NCBI GenBank assembly: GCA_040220135.1
Contig: JAVJTT010000004.1
Coordinates: 5,802-69,801, forward strand
DNA: 64,000 nt
Direction: 5' to 3'
Source: CAJXMH01 sp040220135
Lineage (GTDB): Bacteria; Bacteroidota; Bacteroidia; Flavobacteriales_E; Vicingaceae
The first letter of the stretch is position 1. Each line of letters opens with the position of its first letter. The translations under genes were made by a program, and so were the position numbers. This document shows, piece after piece, positions 1 through 9,097 of this stretch. The notes under the pieces are model-generated. The model worked only from the letters and a program-made list of their open reading frames with translations. It was not told the DNA's origin and searched no databases.

Positions 1-174
1 CGCGATTAGTTCAAGTAAAACAAGCTTCTGTTGGGAGCTTTCCCCTTTTCTTTCACCCTAATTTACCCTCCAAACCTTTGCCACATTATTAAGCTTTTGC
101 AAACACCTATTATTGTGAGAATAATGGATTGCAACTGTTCCTTAGGTATTTCAACAACTTTCAGCAAGACTTTC

Positions 175-182
175 TATCTTTG
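175..182 (+). promoter_or_regulatory. Bacteroidota -7 promoter box (TATCTTTG)
   Basis: Exact match to TAnnTTTG, 21 bases before the ATG at 204. It places transcription start downstream of an alternative TTG start at 129, so it argues for the ATG at 204. No convincing -33 element was seen. Confidence 0.55.
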
Positions 183-203
183 AATAAACCAAAACCCATT
201 TAC

Positions 204-353
204 ATGATTTTAGGAGTTTCTGCCTGGCTCAGTGAAAAGTTATCTTGGGATGTGGGCCTTATCCGCATTGCCTTTGTGGTGGCTGTTTTATTTTTTGGCA
301 CCGGTATTGGCTTGTATCTAATTCTTTGGCTTGTAAAAGTTTTTTCTAAATAA
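204..353 (+). CDS. PspC domain miniprotein
   Basis: A 49-residue protein that is almost entirely a PspC domain: a short amphipathic start, a conserved D-x-x-L-I-R-I-A-F segment, then one hydrophobic helix with a G-T-G-I-G-L-Y-L-I-L-W core. PspC proteins are small inner-membrane proteins linked to phage-shock or envelope stress responses; stand-alone copies this short occur in Flavobacteriia. An in-frame TTG at 129 would add 25 residues without PspC similarity and would lie upstream of the -7 box at 175-182, so the ATG at 204 is preferred. Partner and signal are unknown. It stands alone, with about 95 bases to the next gene. Confidence 0.8.
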   Translation: MILGVSAWLSEKLSWDVGLIRIAFVVAVLFFGTGIGLYLILWLVKVFSK

Positions 354-405
354 GTCTAGAATTATCCGGAAAGAAACAGCGGAGTCTAGTCATCAGAGAA
401 ACGGG

Positions 406-413
406 TACATTTG
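406..413 (+). promoter_or_regulatory. Bacteroidota -7 promoter box (TACATTTG)
   Basis: Exact TAnnTTTG match, 36 bases upstream of the ATG of the LRR lipoprotein at 449, leaving a short leader. No clear -33 element. Confidence 0.5.
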
Positions 414-448
414 CATTCTGTTTTTTACCGACTTAATCAGAAAACAAA

Positions 449-1366
449 ATGATCAAACCATCTCAAATTCTTTATCCGACCTTATTACTTTTCATTGCCT
501 TTTGCTTCAGTGCTTGCAAAGAGGAAGAAGACTTTAGCCCGACCAGCACCCCAAGCCAATACATCACCATTCCTGATGAAAATTTTGAAAAGAACCTGAT
601 TCGTCAAGGTATAGATTCAGACAGTACGGTAAACCAAAAAATGTTAAGGAGCGATGCTGAAAAAGTAAAGCACTTAGATTTAAATGCGGTGCAAATGACA
701 TTTAAAGTTTTAGACTTGAAAGGCATTGAAGGTTTTTCGCAGTTGAGATATTTGAACGCCTCGAGCCAAAAATTACAATCCGTAAACCTCAGTCAGAACA
801 AATTATTAGAAGTCTTGATGCTATCTAATAACCTAATTCAGCAAATTACGCTAAGCAGCAATACGGAACTAAAGTCATTAGGCATTTCCGGAAATACACT
901 TCATTCAATTAATGGCTTAGCTAATTTAAATCGGCTCAAAGAACTCTACCTCTCTTCAAACGATTTACAGCAACTTAATCTCCTGAATGATTCTTTGGAA
1001 CTTTTAGAGTGCAGCAGTAATCAGTTAACAAGCTTAGATATAACAAAGGCAAAGCGTTTAAAAACGGTGGCTGCAATCAACAACCAACTTAGCTCGCTCG
1101 AACTTACAAACAACTCTTTATTGGTAAATCTAATCCTTGCCGGAAATCAATTCCAAGAAATCGACATCTCTCAAAACCAAAACTTGCAAATCTTTTACGT
1201 AGCCTCTAACCTACTAACTGAATTGGATGTCAGCCATAATCAAGCTTTGATTGATTTAGAAGTAGTCCAAAACCCGAACTTAAATTGCATTAAGATTGGG
1301 GCTGATCAGCAAATACACCATGTTTCGAAAGATAGTCATCAAAATTTAAGCACAAACTGCCCATAA
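449..1366 (+). CDS. leucine-rich repeat lipoprotein
   Basis: A 305-residue protein starting with a lipoprotein signal peptide (hydrophobic stretch, then F-S-A-C with the lipidated Cys near residue 23), followed by acidic residues typical of surface-exposed Bacteroidota lipoproteins. From about residue 70 to 285 it consists of consecutive repeats of roughly 21 residues with the L-x-x-L-x-L-x-x-N-x-L pattern. LRR solenoids bind proteins or glycans; the ligand here cannot be told. It ends in a short tail after an N-P-N-L-N-C-I segment that may cap the solenoid. It probably acts at the outer membrane. Its own -7 box lies at 406-413. Confidence 0.85.
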   Translation: MIKPSQILYPTLLLFIAFCFSACKEEEDFSPTSTPSQYITIPDENFEKNLIRQGIDSDSTVNQKMLRSDAEKVKHLDLNAVQMTFKVLDLKGIEGFSQLRYLNASSQKLQSVNLSQNKLLEVLMLSNNLIQQITLSSNTELKSLGISGNTLHSINGLANLNRLKELYLSSNDLQQLNLLNDSLELLECSSNQLTSLDITKAKRLKTVAAINNQLSSLELTNNSLLVNLILAGNQFQEIDISQNQNLQIFYVASNLLTELDVSHNQALIDLEVVQNPNLNCIKIGADQQIHHVSKDSHQNLSTNCP

Positions 1367-1483
1367 CCAAAATCATTTGCGATTAAAAATTGTGAAGAAA
1401 GCAGATTAAGCTTTCATTAAATTTCAACTTAGTCTTATTAAAATCAATTCATTAAGTGTAATTTCAGTGCAAATTATTTAGCA

Positions 1484-2740
1484 ATGAAATCTTCCCTTTT
1501 TTGCATCCTTCTCGTTTCACTCTTCAGTTTTGCCTGCACCAAAACAGAAACTGTTTCAGAAACCTATCAGATTCCAATTTACCAACGTAGTACAGAAGCG
1601 GAAGCCGAAGCAGGTCTGCAACAAAAGGCAGCTGAAAACATACAAGAGTTTGGTAACATTTACCGCTATCAAGACTATTTATTGGTAAACGAATTGGGAA
1701 AAGGCATTCACATTTACGACAACAGCAATCCACAAAGTCCGACGCAAATTAGCTTTATGCAGATCCCAGGTAATTACGACCTAGCCATTCGAAATGATGT
1801 GCTATTTGTAGATAGCTATGACGATTTGCTCAGCCTTGACATTAGGGATCCCAATAACATTCAACTGCTTCATCGCAAAAACAACGTTTTTCCTCAGTAC
1901 CATCCTTCTATTGGACGAATTGTGGGCTACAAAGACACCACTGTCTATTACGAGCGAGATGTAGATCGAAATTGGCCATTTGGTGGCTCACAAGAAGACA
2001 ATGATGCCGTTTTTCAAACTACAAACGCTGGGGGAAAAGTTCAAAACCCAAACCAAACCGGAATTGGTGGGTCCATGGCCCGATTTACCATAAGCGGTGC
2101 TAACCTCTATACCGTTGATCAAAACAGCTTGCACTCTTTCAACATTAGTAACGCTTCTCAAATTCAGAAAGTAGGCGATGAATACGTGAGCTTTATGGCA
2201 GAGATTGAAACCATTTTCCCTTACCAAAACTATGTGTTTATCGGCTCAACCAATGGAGTTTTCATTTATAATGTTAGCAATCCCGCCCAGTTTCAATATG
2301 TTTCAGAATTTACCCATGCTAGAGCTTGTGATCCGGTTTATGTAAGTGATAGTTTAGCCTTTGTAACCTTGCGCTCTAACACCAATCAGCGCTGCATAGG
2401 CACCAACAATCAATTGGATGTACTGAATGTTACCCAAATAGAAAGTCCTACCTTATTGCAAACCTTCGGCATGACTTCTCCATACGGTTTAGGAGTCAGT
2501 GATTCACTGATTTTCATCTGTGAAGGCGAACATGGAGTGAAAGTATTTGACTTTGATAAAATTTACCAAAACCGTCAAATTACCGGCATTCAATTAAACT
2601 TGAAGCATCACCAAAACAATTTAAATGCACGAGATGTGATTCCGCTTAAGAAAAGCATTTTGGTAGTTGGACCAAATACGGTTAAACAATACAGTGTAGA
2701 TAAAGAAGGAAAGTTGAACCTCATTTCAAGCATCCAATAA
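1484..2740 (+). CDS. LVIVD-repeat beta-propeller lipoprotein
   Basis: A 418-residue protein with a lipoprotein signal peptide (F-S-F-A-C, Cys near residue 18). The body has several repeats of the LVIVD type, seen as I-H-I-Y-D-N-S-N-P, L-S-L-D-I-R-D-P-N, V-F-I-Y-N-V-S-N-P and L-D-V-L-N-V-T, each a propeller blade ending in a D/N-x-x-N/D-P turn. LVIVD proteins are predicted secreted propellers with no known enzymatic role; many Bacteroidota carry one as a surface lipoprotein. It follows the LRR lipoprotein after 117 bases and precedes another lipoprotein, so the three form a run of surface lipoproteins, not clearly one operon. Confidence 0.8.
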   Translation: MKSSLFCILLVSLFSFACTKTETVSETYQIPIYQRSTEAEAEAGLQQKAAENIQEFGNIYRYQDYLLVNELGKGIHIYDNSNPQSPTQISFMQIPGNYDLAIRNDVLFVDSYDDLLSLDIRDPNNIQLLHRKNNVFPQYHPSIGRIVGYKDTTVYYERDVDRNWPFGGSQEDNDAVFQTTNAGGKVQNPNQTGIGGSMARFTISGANLYTVDQNSLHSFNISNASQIQKVGDEYVSFMAEIETIFPYQNYVFIGSTNGVFIYNVSNPAQFQYVSEFTHARACDPVYVSDSLAFVTLRSNTNQRCIGTNNQLDVLNVTQIESPTLLQTFGMTSPYGLGVSDSLIFICEGEHGVKVFDFDKIYQNRQITGIQLNLKHHQNNLNARDVIPLKKSILVVGPNTVKQYSVDKEGKLNLISSIQ

Positions 2741-2841
2741 GCGCACATACGTTGTTTACCCTAGAAGAATACGACATTTAACTTATTTGCCTTAGGAACA
2801 AATACTTAGAGTTTTGTGGTAGAACCTTTAAACCTACCTTC

Positions 2842-3636
2842 ATGAAACTTTCCAGAATACTTTTTATTTTATTCCTTTCGAGCATAGCTGTAACAGCTTG
2901 CAGCGAAGACGATGAAGACGAAACAACTGAACCAACACCTACTACCAATAACAATGGAGGTGGTGGATCGCAAAATGCAACTTTACCTTCCACCGTAATT
3001 GGTCAAATGGTGAACATGAAGTTTACAGCCCCACAAAGCGGAGCTCCTTATACCGATCAACAAGAACTGAAGTTTACCTTTTCTTCAAGCGGAAGCTTAT
3101 TTATTGATGAAAACCCAAATGCCGCTGATGGTGATGAAATAAGCTTGAACACGGTAACCAAAGTGAATACCGAATATGTTTGGGAAGATGCAAGTTCGGG
3201 CTTCAGCTATAAGTTGTCACTTAAATCTGATAGCAGCATTAATGAAGTTAACCTTTTCAGTAACTCAGGCAGCACCTTTTTGGGTCAGTTTATCCCTATT
3301 TCAAGCGGAGGTGGTGCATCTCTTATCGGAAACTATGCGGGCACCTATACCGTTACTTCAGTTGATCATGGAAGTCACAACCGGATGACGGTTATCATTG
3401 ATTCAATTGGAAATATTGACTTTGACACCAACACACAATTTAGCACAGCTGACTACGCCTTGGTGAGCGACCGCTTAGATTGTTGTGATGGAATTTGGGT
3501 TGACATGACCCCTTATCCTACAACTCCTAACCCGCGAATAAACTTATTCATTGACAGTGCTTCAGCTAGTCCAAGTAAAATTGAATACATGCCCAATTAC
3601 CCTGGTATTTCAGGACGAGTGCATGTGCTCTTCTAA
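2842..3636 (+). CDS. putative lipoprotein with acidic, Thr/Gly-rich linker
   Basis: A 264-residue protein of no recognised family. It has a clear lipoprotein signal (V-T-A-C, Cys near residue 20), then an acidic S-E-D-D-E-D-E stretch, a Thr/Pro segment and a run of Asn and Gly (about 30-45) that looks like a flexible surface linker. The rest is rich in Ser, Asp and Asn with alternating polar and hydrophobic residues, suggesting an all-beta domain. Two adjacent Cys near residue 214 (D-C-C-D) are unusual. A strong hairpin terminator follows 17 bases after the stop. Function unknown; surface exposure is inferred from the acidic residues after Cys. Confidence 0.7.
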   Translation: MKLSRILFILFLSSIAVTACSEDDEDETTEPTPTTNNNGGGGSQNATLPSTVIGQMVNMKFTAPQSGAPYTDQQELKFTFSSSGSLFIDENPNAADGDEISLNTVTKVNTEYVWEDASSGFSYKLSLKSDSSINEVNLFSNSGSTFLGQFIPISSGGGASLIGNYAGTYTVTSVDHGSHNRMTVIIDSIGNIDFDTNTQFSTADYALVSDRLDCCDGIWVDMTPYPTTPNPRINLFIDSASASPSKIEYMPNYPGISGRVHVLF

Positions 3637-3653
3637 TTAACTAACCAATCTTT

Positions 3654-3684
3654 AAAAGGCCTCTTTTTGAGGCCTTTTTTCTTT
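3654..3684 (+). terminator. rho-independent terminator after the lipoprotein gene
   Basis: Perfect 10-bp stem AAAAGGCCTC / GAGGCCTTTT with a TTTTT loop, followed by T residues. It ends the unit containing the lipoprotein at 2842-3636. Confidence 0.85.
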
Positions 3685-3738
3685 ATAACTTTTCACCAGG
3701 CTAAGCTTAAACTAACAACAGTAGTTTACCTTTACAGC

Positions 3739-4998
3739 ATGAAATTGAGCAGTAGTGTTTGTTGCCTGCTTACACTACTCTTTTGTACTTCCGTATACTC
3801 TCAATCGCTTCAATCACTTGAAGGTCAAAAAGCGAAGCTGAACGCTGACTTGAAAGCAGTAGAAAGTGAAAAGCATGATTTAGACAGTACTTTAGAGCTA
3901 GTTGAGTTGGCGATTATTAACAAAAAATTAAATTCGATCGGCTATCCGAAGGGAAAGCAGAAAAGTACAATCATAAATCATTCGGCCATGAGCCTGCAAT
4001 ACGCAGAGGATCATGAACAAGCAGCCTGGGTAATGCATTTAATTTCTCCCAAAATTGCGGAAGGCGCTGAAGGTAGAACCAATGATTTTCGTCCTGATAC
4101 GATGGTAAAGAGTGGGACTGCTGTAGAAACAGATTACTTTTTAAGGTATCAAGAAGAAGGAGAAATCAAATATGATGGCTATGGCTATGATCGAGGTCAT
4201 TTAGCGCCGAGTGCGGACTTTAGATGGAGTAAAAAAGCCTTGAGTGAAAGTTTCTTTTACAGTAATATGTCGCCTCAGTTACCGGAATTTAACCGAGAAG
4301 CTTGGGCCGAGCTTGAAAGCCTAGTGCGTTCTTACGTATTACGAACCGGAAACGAACTTTATGTAATAACTGGCCCCCTTTTAAAAGCCGATCTACCCAA
4401 GATAAGTAGAAGCCAGAATGAACTTTCAATAGCCGAGAATTTTTATAAAGTACTTCTTGACCCTAAAGCTAAAGTAGGCATAGGTTTTCTACTACCTCAT
4501 CAGAAGTGTGAAGCTACCTTTAGCGCCTATGCCTTGCCAATTGACAGTATTGAAGCACTAAGTGGATTTGATTTTTATCCTGATTTAGATTCAAGTCTTG
4601 AAATGAGCATTGAAAGTCAAGCAGATTTCTATCATCTATTTCCTTTAGAAAAAGGAGATAGTGAACCTATACCCTTGCGTCAATTGGGTAAAAATGAATT
4701 CAATACAGAAGTAGTGAACAAGTTTATAGGCATGGAAAAAACCATTTGTGGAACCGTGGTAAGTACTTACAAGAGCAGTAAAGGGAATGTTTTTCTCAAC
4801 TTAGACAAGCGTTTTCCAAGAACTGTCTTTTCTGTCAATATTTGGAGCTCAAACATTACGAACTTCAGTTACTCACCAGAGAAATTCTTAGAGAATAAAA
4901 AAGTATGTGTAAAAGGTAGAATTGGTTCAAGAGAAGGCGTAGCCAATGTTTCAGCTGAGCATGAAAGACAAATTCGAGTTTTAAGTGCCGGAGATTAA
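3739..4998 (+). CDS. secreted DNA/RNA non-specific endonuclease with C-terminal extension
   Basis: A 419-residue protein with an N-terminal Sec signal peptide and a short coiled-coil-like stretch (about 22-62). The central domain is a NUC1-type beta-beta-alpha-metal nuclease: the D-R-G-H motif at about 151-154 supplies the catalytic His, followed by L-A-P-S-A-D and S-N-M-S-P-Q, the usual metal-site region. Substrate would be extracellular or periplasmic DNA and RNA, probably for nutrient recovery. After about residue 325 comes a roughly 95-residue extension (C-G-T-V-V-S-T-Y ... V-C-V-K-G-R-I-G) resembling an OB-fold nucleic-acid-binding module. The ATG at 3739 is chosen because the signal peptide begins there; an upstream TTG lies inside the terminator. 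Confidence 0.85.
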   Translation: MKLSSSVCCLLTLLFCTSVYSQSLQSLEGQKAKLNADLKAVESEKHDLDSTLELVELAIINKKLNSIGYPKGKQKSTIINHSAMSLQYAEDHEQAAWVMHLISPKIAEGAEGRTNDFRPDTMVKSGTAVETDYFLRYQEEGEIKYDGYGYDRGHLAPSADFRWSKKALSESFFYSNMSPQLPEFNREAWAELESLVRSYVLRTGNELYVITGPLLKADLPKISRSQNELSIAENFYKVLLDPKAKVGIGFLLPHQKCEATFSAYALPIDSIEALSGFDFYPDLDSSLEMSIESQADFYHLFPLEKGDSEPIPLRQLGKNEFNTEVVNKFIGMEKTICGTVVSTYKSSKGNVFLNLDKRFPRTVFSVNIWSSNITNFSYSPEKFLENKKVCVKGRIGSREGVANVSAEHERQIRVLSAGD

Positions 4999-5032
4999 AC
5001 TATTCGGATTACTTTAGACTAAAAATATTTTT

Positions 5033-5413
5033 ATGCGTCTAGCCGCCCTACTTAGTATCATCGTTTCAGAAATCTTAATCCTCGGCTTATTGGTACTCGA
5101 TGTTAGTGCCGATAAATTAAGCCTAATTAGCACCTTAGTGGTTGTAGTAATTACAGCTTTTGCTAGCTCTGCACTTTTGAGAAATATAAACAGCCTAAAG
5201 AGTAGTAAAAACTACCTCATTAGTGGCATCTTAGGTCTTGTGATTGCTTTTTTCTACTATGTATGGGCACAAGACAACTTAACCCCCTTAGTAGAATGGT
5301 TGAGAAACTCAGGCATCTACTTTTTAATGCTTATTATTTTATTGGCTGCTTTAGGTTTGTTTTTTAGCAAGCCTGCTAGCAAGCCAAAAAAAGTAGAAAC
5401 CAAAGTAGATTAA
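5033..5413 (+). CDS. small polytopic membrane protein
   Basis: A 126-residue hydrophobic protein with about four predicted membrane helices (roughly 5-25, 30-48, 58-78, 93-113) and a Lys-rich C-terminal tail of about 15 residues (K-P-K-K-V-E-T-K), expected in the cytoplasm. No family is recognised. It lies 34 bases after the nuclease gene and only 3 bases before the DUF6090-type gene, so it is probably cotranscribed with the latter. Function unknown. Confidence 0.6.
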   Translation: MRLAALLSIIVSEILILGLLVLDVSADKLSLISTLVVVVITAFASSALLRNINSLKSSKNYLISGILGLVIAFFYYVWAQDNLTPLVEWLRNSGIYFLMLIILLAALGLFFSKPASKPKKVETKVD

Positions 5414-5416
5414 AAG

Positions 5417-6139
5417 ATGAGTCCTTTGCTCAAACAGCAGCGCAACTCAATGCTTCAAAACAATAGCATGAAAAATTATTTAAAATACGCTTTTGGTGAA
5501 ATTATCTTGGTGGTGATCGGGATTTTAATTGCCCTCTTTATTAAGGGAAAGTACAATGAGCAAGAAGAACTAACCCACATTAAAAGAACTGGACTGCAAG
5601 TCTTAGCAGATTTACAAAAAGACACCGCAAACACTGCAGAAATAATCATTGAGGAGAATGCTCAAAAAGAACTCTTTCTAGCCATTTTAAGTGACACCAT
5701 GGATCGAGATTTTTATGACAGCTGTAATTTTTGCCCTTATTTAATTTCTCGATTTCAGGCCTTTGAACCAAGCACACACGGCTTTTCCATTCTAAAAAAT
5801 CAAGACACCGATTTAAAAACTTCTTTGGATACCTTAATCCATGACACCAAGCAATTTTATGCAAGACAAGTTCCTTTATTTGAAATTGTAACCGGCTTGG
5901 TAGAAGAAGAAGTAACCATGACTTTAAACTATTGGAAGAGCAATTATCCTTGGTTTGCTGATTGGGTGCTTGGACATCCCCCGCTCGAATTTGATCGCTA
6001 CATGCACCAAAATCCAGACTTTCGCAATCGAGTAGCTAGTTATTGGTTGATCAATTATGGCAACTTTGTGCCTTATTTAGAGGCCTACCAAATAGAAGCC
6101 ACTCAACTTGCAAAACGTTGGGACAAAGAGTTAAACTAA
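5417..6139 (+). CDS. DUF6090-like membrane-anchored protein
   Basis: A 240-residue protein whose N-terminus (N-Y-L-K-Y-A-F-G-E-I, then I-L-V-V-I-G-I-L-I-A-L) matches the hallmark of DUF6090, a family abundant in marine Flavobacteriia: a short amphipathic segment, a conserved G-E-I/L, and one membrane helix at about 29-43. The remaining 190 residues are helical and polar, probably periplasmic. The ATG at 5417 is used because the family normally has about 15 residues before the conserved tyrosine region; the ATG at 5468 is an alternative. Function of the family is unknown. It begins 3 bases after the preceding membrane protein. Confidence 0.7.
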   Translation: MSPLLKQQRNSMLQNNSMKNYLKYAFGEIILVVIGILIALFIKGKYNEQEELTHIKRTGLQVLADLQKDTANTAEIIIEENAQKELFLAILSDTMDRDFYDSCNFCPYLISRFQAFEPSTHGFSILKNQDTDLKTSLDTLIHDTKQFYARQVPLFEIVTGLVEEEVTMTLNYWKSNYPWFADWVLGHPPLEFDRYMHQNPDFRNRVASYWLINYGNFVPYLEAYQIEATQLAKRWDKELN

Positions 6140-6174
6140 ATCCATTTATCTTTTCCTAAGGTGTTTCTTATGTC

Positions 6175-6182
6175 TACTTTTG
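6175..6182 (+). promoter_or_regulatory. Bacteroidota -7 promoter box (TACTTTTG)
   Basis: Exact TAnnTTTG match, 18 bases before the ATG at 6201. It overlaps an in-frame TTG at 6180, which therefore cannot be the start of an mRNA made from this promoter. Confidence 0.55.
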
Positions 6183-6200
6183 CCCGCCAAAAACGAGACT

Positions 6201-7646
6201 ATGAAGAAATTACTTATTGCTTTTTTAATGCTTGTTGCAATAGGAACGCAAGCCCAATATACCACTCCCGGAACAGCAGTAAATTGGAATTTTGATAGCC
6301 TCTCCAATGCAAGCAATGCAGTTACAAAAAGTGGATCAACTTATCAAGTCAACCAAAATATACTCCTCTCTCTAACTGACACCTTAAGAATTGACTCGAA
6401 CATTATTGTAGAGTTTGGATCCAATGTGGAGCTAGAGGTTTTAGGTAGCTTTATATCAAATCCTAAAGATAGTGCAGTATTAACCGCCACTAATTCTAAT
6501 CAGGTTTACGATCAAATTAGAATTGATGATAGTGATGGCTCCTATTTTAACCACACTATTTTTGAATACGGCGGTGGATTGAATGTTTTAAATAGCGACT
6601 TTACAGTTGAAAACTGTGTATTTCGTTTTAATGATGCCAATAACGATGGAGCAATTGACCTCTTTCGCTCAGATTTGCTAATTCAAAACAATCATTTTTA
6701 TCAAAATCAAGGTCCCGCGATAAACTCAGGCGCTAACATTGCCTCTGCCCCAATAGTATTAAACAATCGAATTGAAGGAAATGTAGCCAATGGAGGTAAT
6801 AAATCGCAAATTAATTTTGGTGCCACGGGGACAGACACTTTAATAATAAAAGGAAACACCATTATAGGTCAATACAGCAATGCCGGTGGTGTTGCTATAT
6901 TCCCGTTGGGCGGAGCAATTACAATTATTGATTCCAATATAATTGATGGAAACCGCTATGGCATTGCACAACTAAATTCAAATAATTGGTCACAAATAAG
7001 TCGAAACCAGATCTCAAATAACAACACACAAGGAAATCCAAACTTAGGCGGAAGCGGAATCAACTTTAACGGAGATGCAAGCAATAAATCCATCATAAGC
7101 GAAAATGAAATCTACGGTAATTTATGGGGCATCACCATTCAAAATACGGCCAAACCCAATATTGGTGATTTACGAAGTGCTTCGTACAATGTCGGTTTAA
7201 ACGAAATTTATAATAACAACAATGGAGGAAATGAATACAACATTTTCAATAATACTCCGGATTCTATTTACGCCCAAAATAACATTTGGAATTATGCCAA
7301 TCTTACTGCGGTAGAAAACACCATTTCTCATAAGCCTGACGACCCGAGTCTTGGCTATGTGCGTTACACACCAATCAATGCTTTAATTACTGCATTAGAA
7401 GAAAAGAGCAAAGCAAATTCCAGCACTAAACTTTATCCCAATCCATCAAACTCTCAGTTTACCGTAGCGTCTGATTTTGATGTTCATCGGATTGATTGGT
7501 TTAACTTGGAAGGTAAACTTGTTCGTAGCGACAAACAAACTGGACTTAGAAAAGTAGAACTTGAAGAAAATGAATTAAAAGGACAATTCTTTATTCGAAT
7601 CACAGGTAAAAACAGAACGGTAGTTAAAAAACTACTTTTGAAATAG
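6201..7646 (+). CDS. secreted right-handed beta-helix protein with T9SS sorting domain
   Basis: A 481-residue protein with a Sec signal peptide ending at A-Q-A (about residue 18). Residues 100-380 are rich in Asn and Ile with repeated N-x-I-x-x-N patterns (V-L-N-N-R-I-E-G-N, I-I-D-S-N-I-I-D-G-N, I-S-R-N-Q-I-S-N-N), the signature of a parallel beta-helix as in pectin lyases and NosD-like proteins. The last 75 residues form a type A T9SS sorting domain (L-Y-P-N-P-S-N, then a K-K-L-L-L-K end), so it is exported across the outer membrane and probably anchored at the surface. No catalytic set could be assigned. The start at 6201 is set by the signal peptide and -7 box. Confidence 0.85.
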   Translation: MKKLLIAFLMLVAIGTQAQYTTPGTAVNWNFDSLSNASNAVTKSGSTYQVNQNILLSLTDTLRIDSNIIVEFGSNVELEVLGSFISNPKDSAVLTATNSNQVYDQIRIDDSDGSYFNHTIFEYGGGLNVLNSDFTVENCVFRFNDANNDGAIDLFRSDLLIQNNHFYQNQGPAINSGANIASAPIVLNNRIEGNVANGGNKSQINFGATGTDTLIIKGNTIIGQYSNAGGVAIFPLGGAITIIDSNIIDGNRYGIAQLNSNNWSQISRNQISNNNTQGNPNLGGSGINFNGDASNKSIISENEIYGNLWGITIQNTAKPNIGDLRSASYNVGLNEIYNNNNGGNEYNIFNNTPDSIYAQNNIWNYANLTAVENTISHKPDDPSLGYVRYTPINALITALEEKSKANSSTKLYPNPSNSQFTVASDFDVHRIDWFNLEGKLVRSDKQTGLRKVELEENELKGQFFIRITGKNRTVVKKLLLK

Positions 7647-7674
7647 CGTTATTCAACTTTTTACGTTGATAAGT

Positions 7675-7711
7675 AAAGCCTGCACATTTCGATGTGCAGG
7701 CTTTTGTGTTT
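7675..7711 (+). terminator. rho-independent terminator with TTCG loop
   Basis: Perfect 13-bp stem AAAGCCTGCACAT / ATGTGCAGGCTTT closing a TTCG tetraloop, followed by a T-rich run. It ends the beta-helix gene. Confidence 0.88.
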
Positions 7712-7738
7712 TAGTTTTAAGCCTTTAAACAATAGACT

Positions 7739-9097
7739 ATGAAAGTTCACTTTATTGCCATAGGTGGTAGTGCCATGCACAATATGGCCATTGCTCTGCA
7801 TAAGAAAGGTTATGAGGTTAGCGGCTCAGATGATGAGATTTTTGAGCCTTCGAAAAGTAGATTGGCTAAACACAATTTACTACCTAAAAAGGTAGGTTGG
7901 CAAGCGGAGAAAATTAATGACTCTTATGACGCCATAATTTTGGGCATGCATGCTAAGCCGGATAATCCCGAATTGCTAAAAGCCCAAGAATTGGGCTTGA
8001 AAATATACTCTTACCCAGAATACATTTATGAACAAGCCAAGGATAAGCAACGGTTTGTAATTGCCGGAAGTCATGGAAAAACTTCTATCACTGCTATGGT
8101 GATGCACGTGCTAAAAAAGGCTAAACTAGATTTTGATTATATGGTGGGCGCCCAATTAGAGGGCTTTGATACTATGGTGCGTTTAAGCGATGCACCAATT
8201 ATAATCATTGAAGGAGATGAGTACCTTTCTTCTCCAATAGACCGTCGACCTAAATTCTTTTGGTACAAGCCTCAATTTACTGTAATCAGTGGAATTGCTT
8301 GGGATCACATCAATGTCTTCCCCACATTTGAGAATTACCTCGATCAATTCAAGCAGTACTTAGCTTCTTTACCAGAAGATGCAGAAGTATATTACTATCA
8401 AGGCGACGAAATGCTCGGTCAAGTGGTTAATGAAGCTAGATCAGGTTTAAAGAAACTGCCATACCAGACTCATGCCCACAAAAATGAAGCAGGAAAAACC
8501 ATTCTAAAAACACCAAATGAAGAAGTACCTGTTTTAGTTTTTGGCTCGCATAACCTTCAGAACCTTTCTGCTGCAAAATCAATTTGCATGGCAGCAGGTG
8601 TAGATGAAAGTACTTTTTATCAAGCGATACAATCTTTTAAAGGAGCGGCCAAGCGTCTGGAATTAATTGCGGGGAATGAAGACTGCTTAATTTATAAAGA
8701 CTACGCACACTCCCCTTCTAAGCTAAAAGCGACAACTCAAGCAGTAAAGAATCAATTTGAAGCAAAAAAAGTTATCGCTGTCATGGAGCTACACACTTTC
8801 AGTAGCCTGAACAAGGACTTTTTAAGCGAATACAGTGGTTGTATGTCGGCTGCTGATGAGGCAGTGGTTTACTTTAACCCCAAAGCCATTGAACACAAAG
8901 GCTTAGACATGATTCAATCCGAAGATGTTGCAAAGGCTTTCCTCCCTTCAAAAGTGAACGTTTTTGATGATTCTGCTGAAGTAAAAAGATGGGTAGAAGC
9001 TCAAGACTTAAAAAACAGTGTTTTACTACTAATGACCTCCGGTAACTTTGATGGCATTAACTTAAATGAATGGGCGGACCAATTAGTAAAGTCCTAA
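7739..9097 (+). CDS. mpl: Mpl-type Mur ligase (UDP-N-acetylmuramate:tripeptide ligase)
   Basis: A 452-residue Mur-ligase family protein. It opens with the Rossmann-like I-A-I-G-G-S-A-M-H motif, has the ATP-binding G-S-H-G-K-T-S loop at about 110-116, and a ligase C-domain with D-Y-A-H-S-P-S-K. In contrast to MurC it has the M-H-N-M-A-I-A-L start and H-T-F-S-S-L-N motif of the recycling ligase Mpl, which joins UDP-MurNAc to the L-Ala-gamma-D-Glu-meso-DAP tripeptide released during cell-wall turnover. Length fits the family. Its stop overlaps the convergent DUF4199 gene by 4 bases. Assignment to Mpl rather than MurC is by motif reading. Confidence 0.82.
   Translation: MKVHFIAIGGSAMHNMAIALHKKGYEVSGSDDEIFEPSKSRLAKHNLLPKKVGWQAEKINDSYDAIILGMHAKPDNPELLKAQELGLKIYSYPEYIYEQAKDKQRFVIAGSHGKTSITAMVMHVLKKAKLDFDYMVGAQLEGFDTMVRLSDAPIIIIEGDEYLSSPIDRRPKFFWYKPQFTVISGIAWDHINVFPTFENYLDQFKQYLASLPEDAEVYYYQGDEMLGQVVNEARSGLKKLPYQTHAHKNEAGKTILKTPNEEVPVLVFGSHNLQNLSAAKSICMAAGVDESTFYQAIQSFKGAAKRLELIAGNEDCLIYKDYAHSPSKLKATTQAVKNQFEAKKVIAVMELHTFSSLNKDFLSEYSGCMSAADEAVVYFNPKAIEHKGLDMIQSEDVAKAFLPSKVNVFDDSAEVKRWVEAQDLKNSVLLLMTSGNFDGINLNEWADQLVKS

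Noticed and set aside
129..203. N-terminal extension of the PspC protein from TTG
   Set aside because: It would start before the -7 box and has no PspC similarity.
1397..1415. Hairpin GAAAGC...GCTTTC as terminator of the LRR gene
   Set aside because: Only 6 bp with no following T run; too weak.
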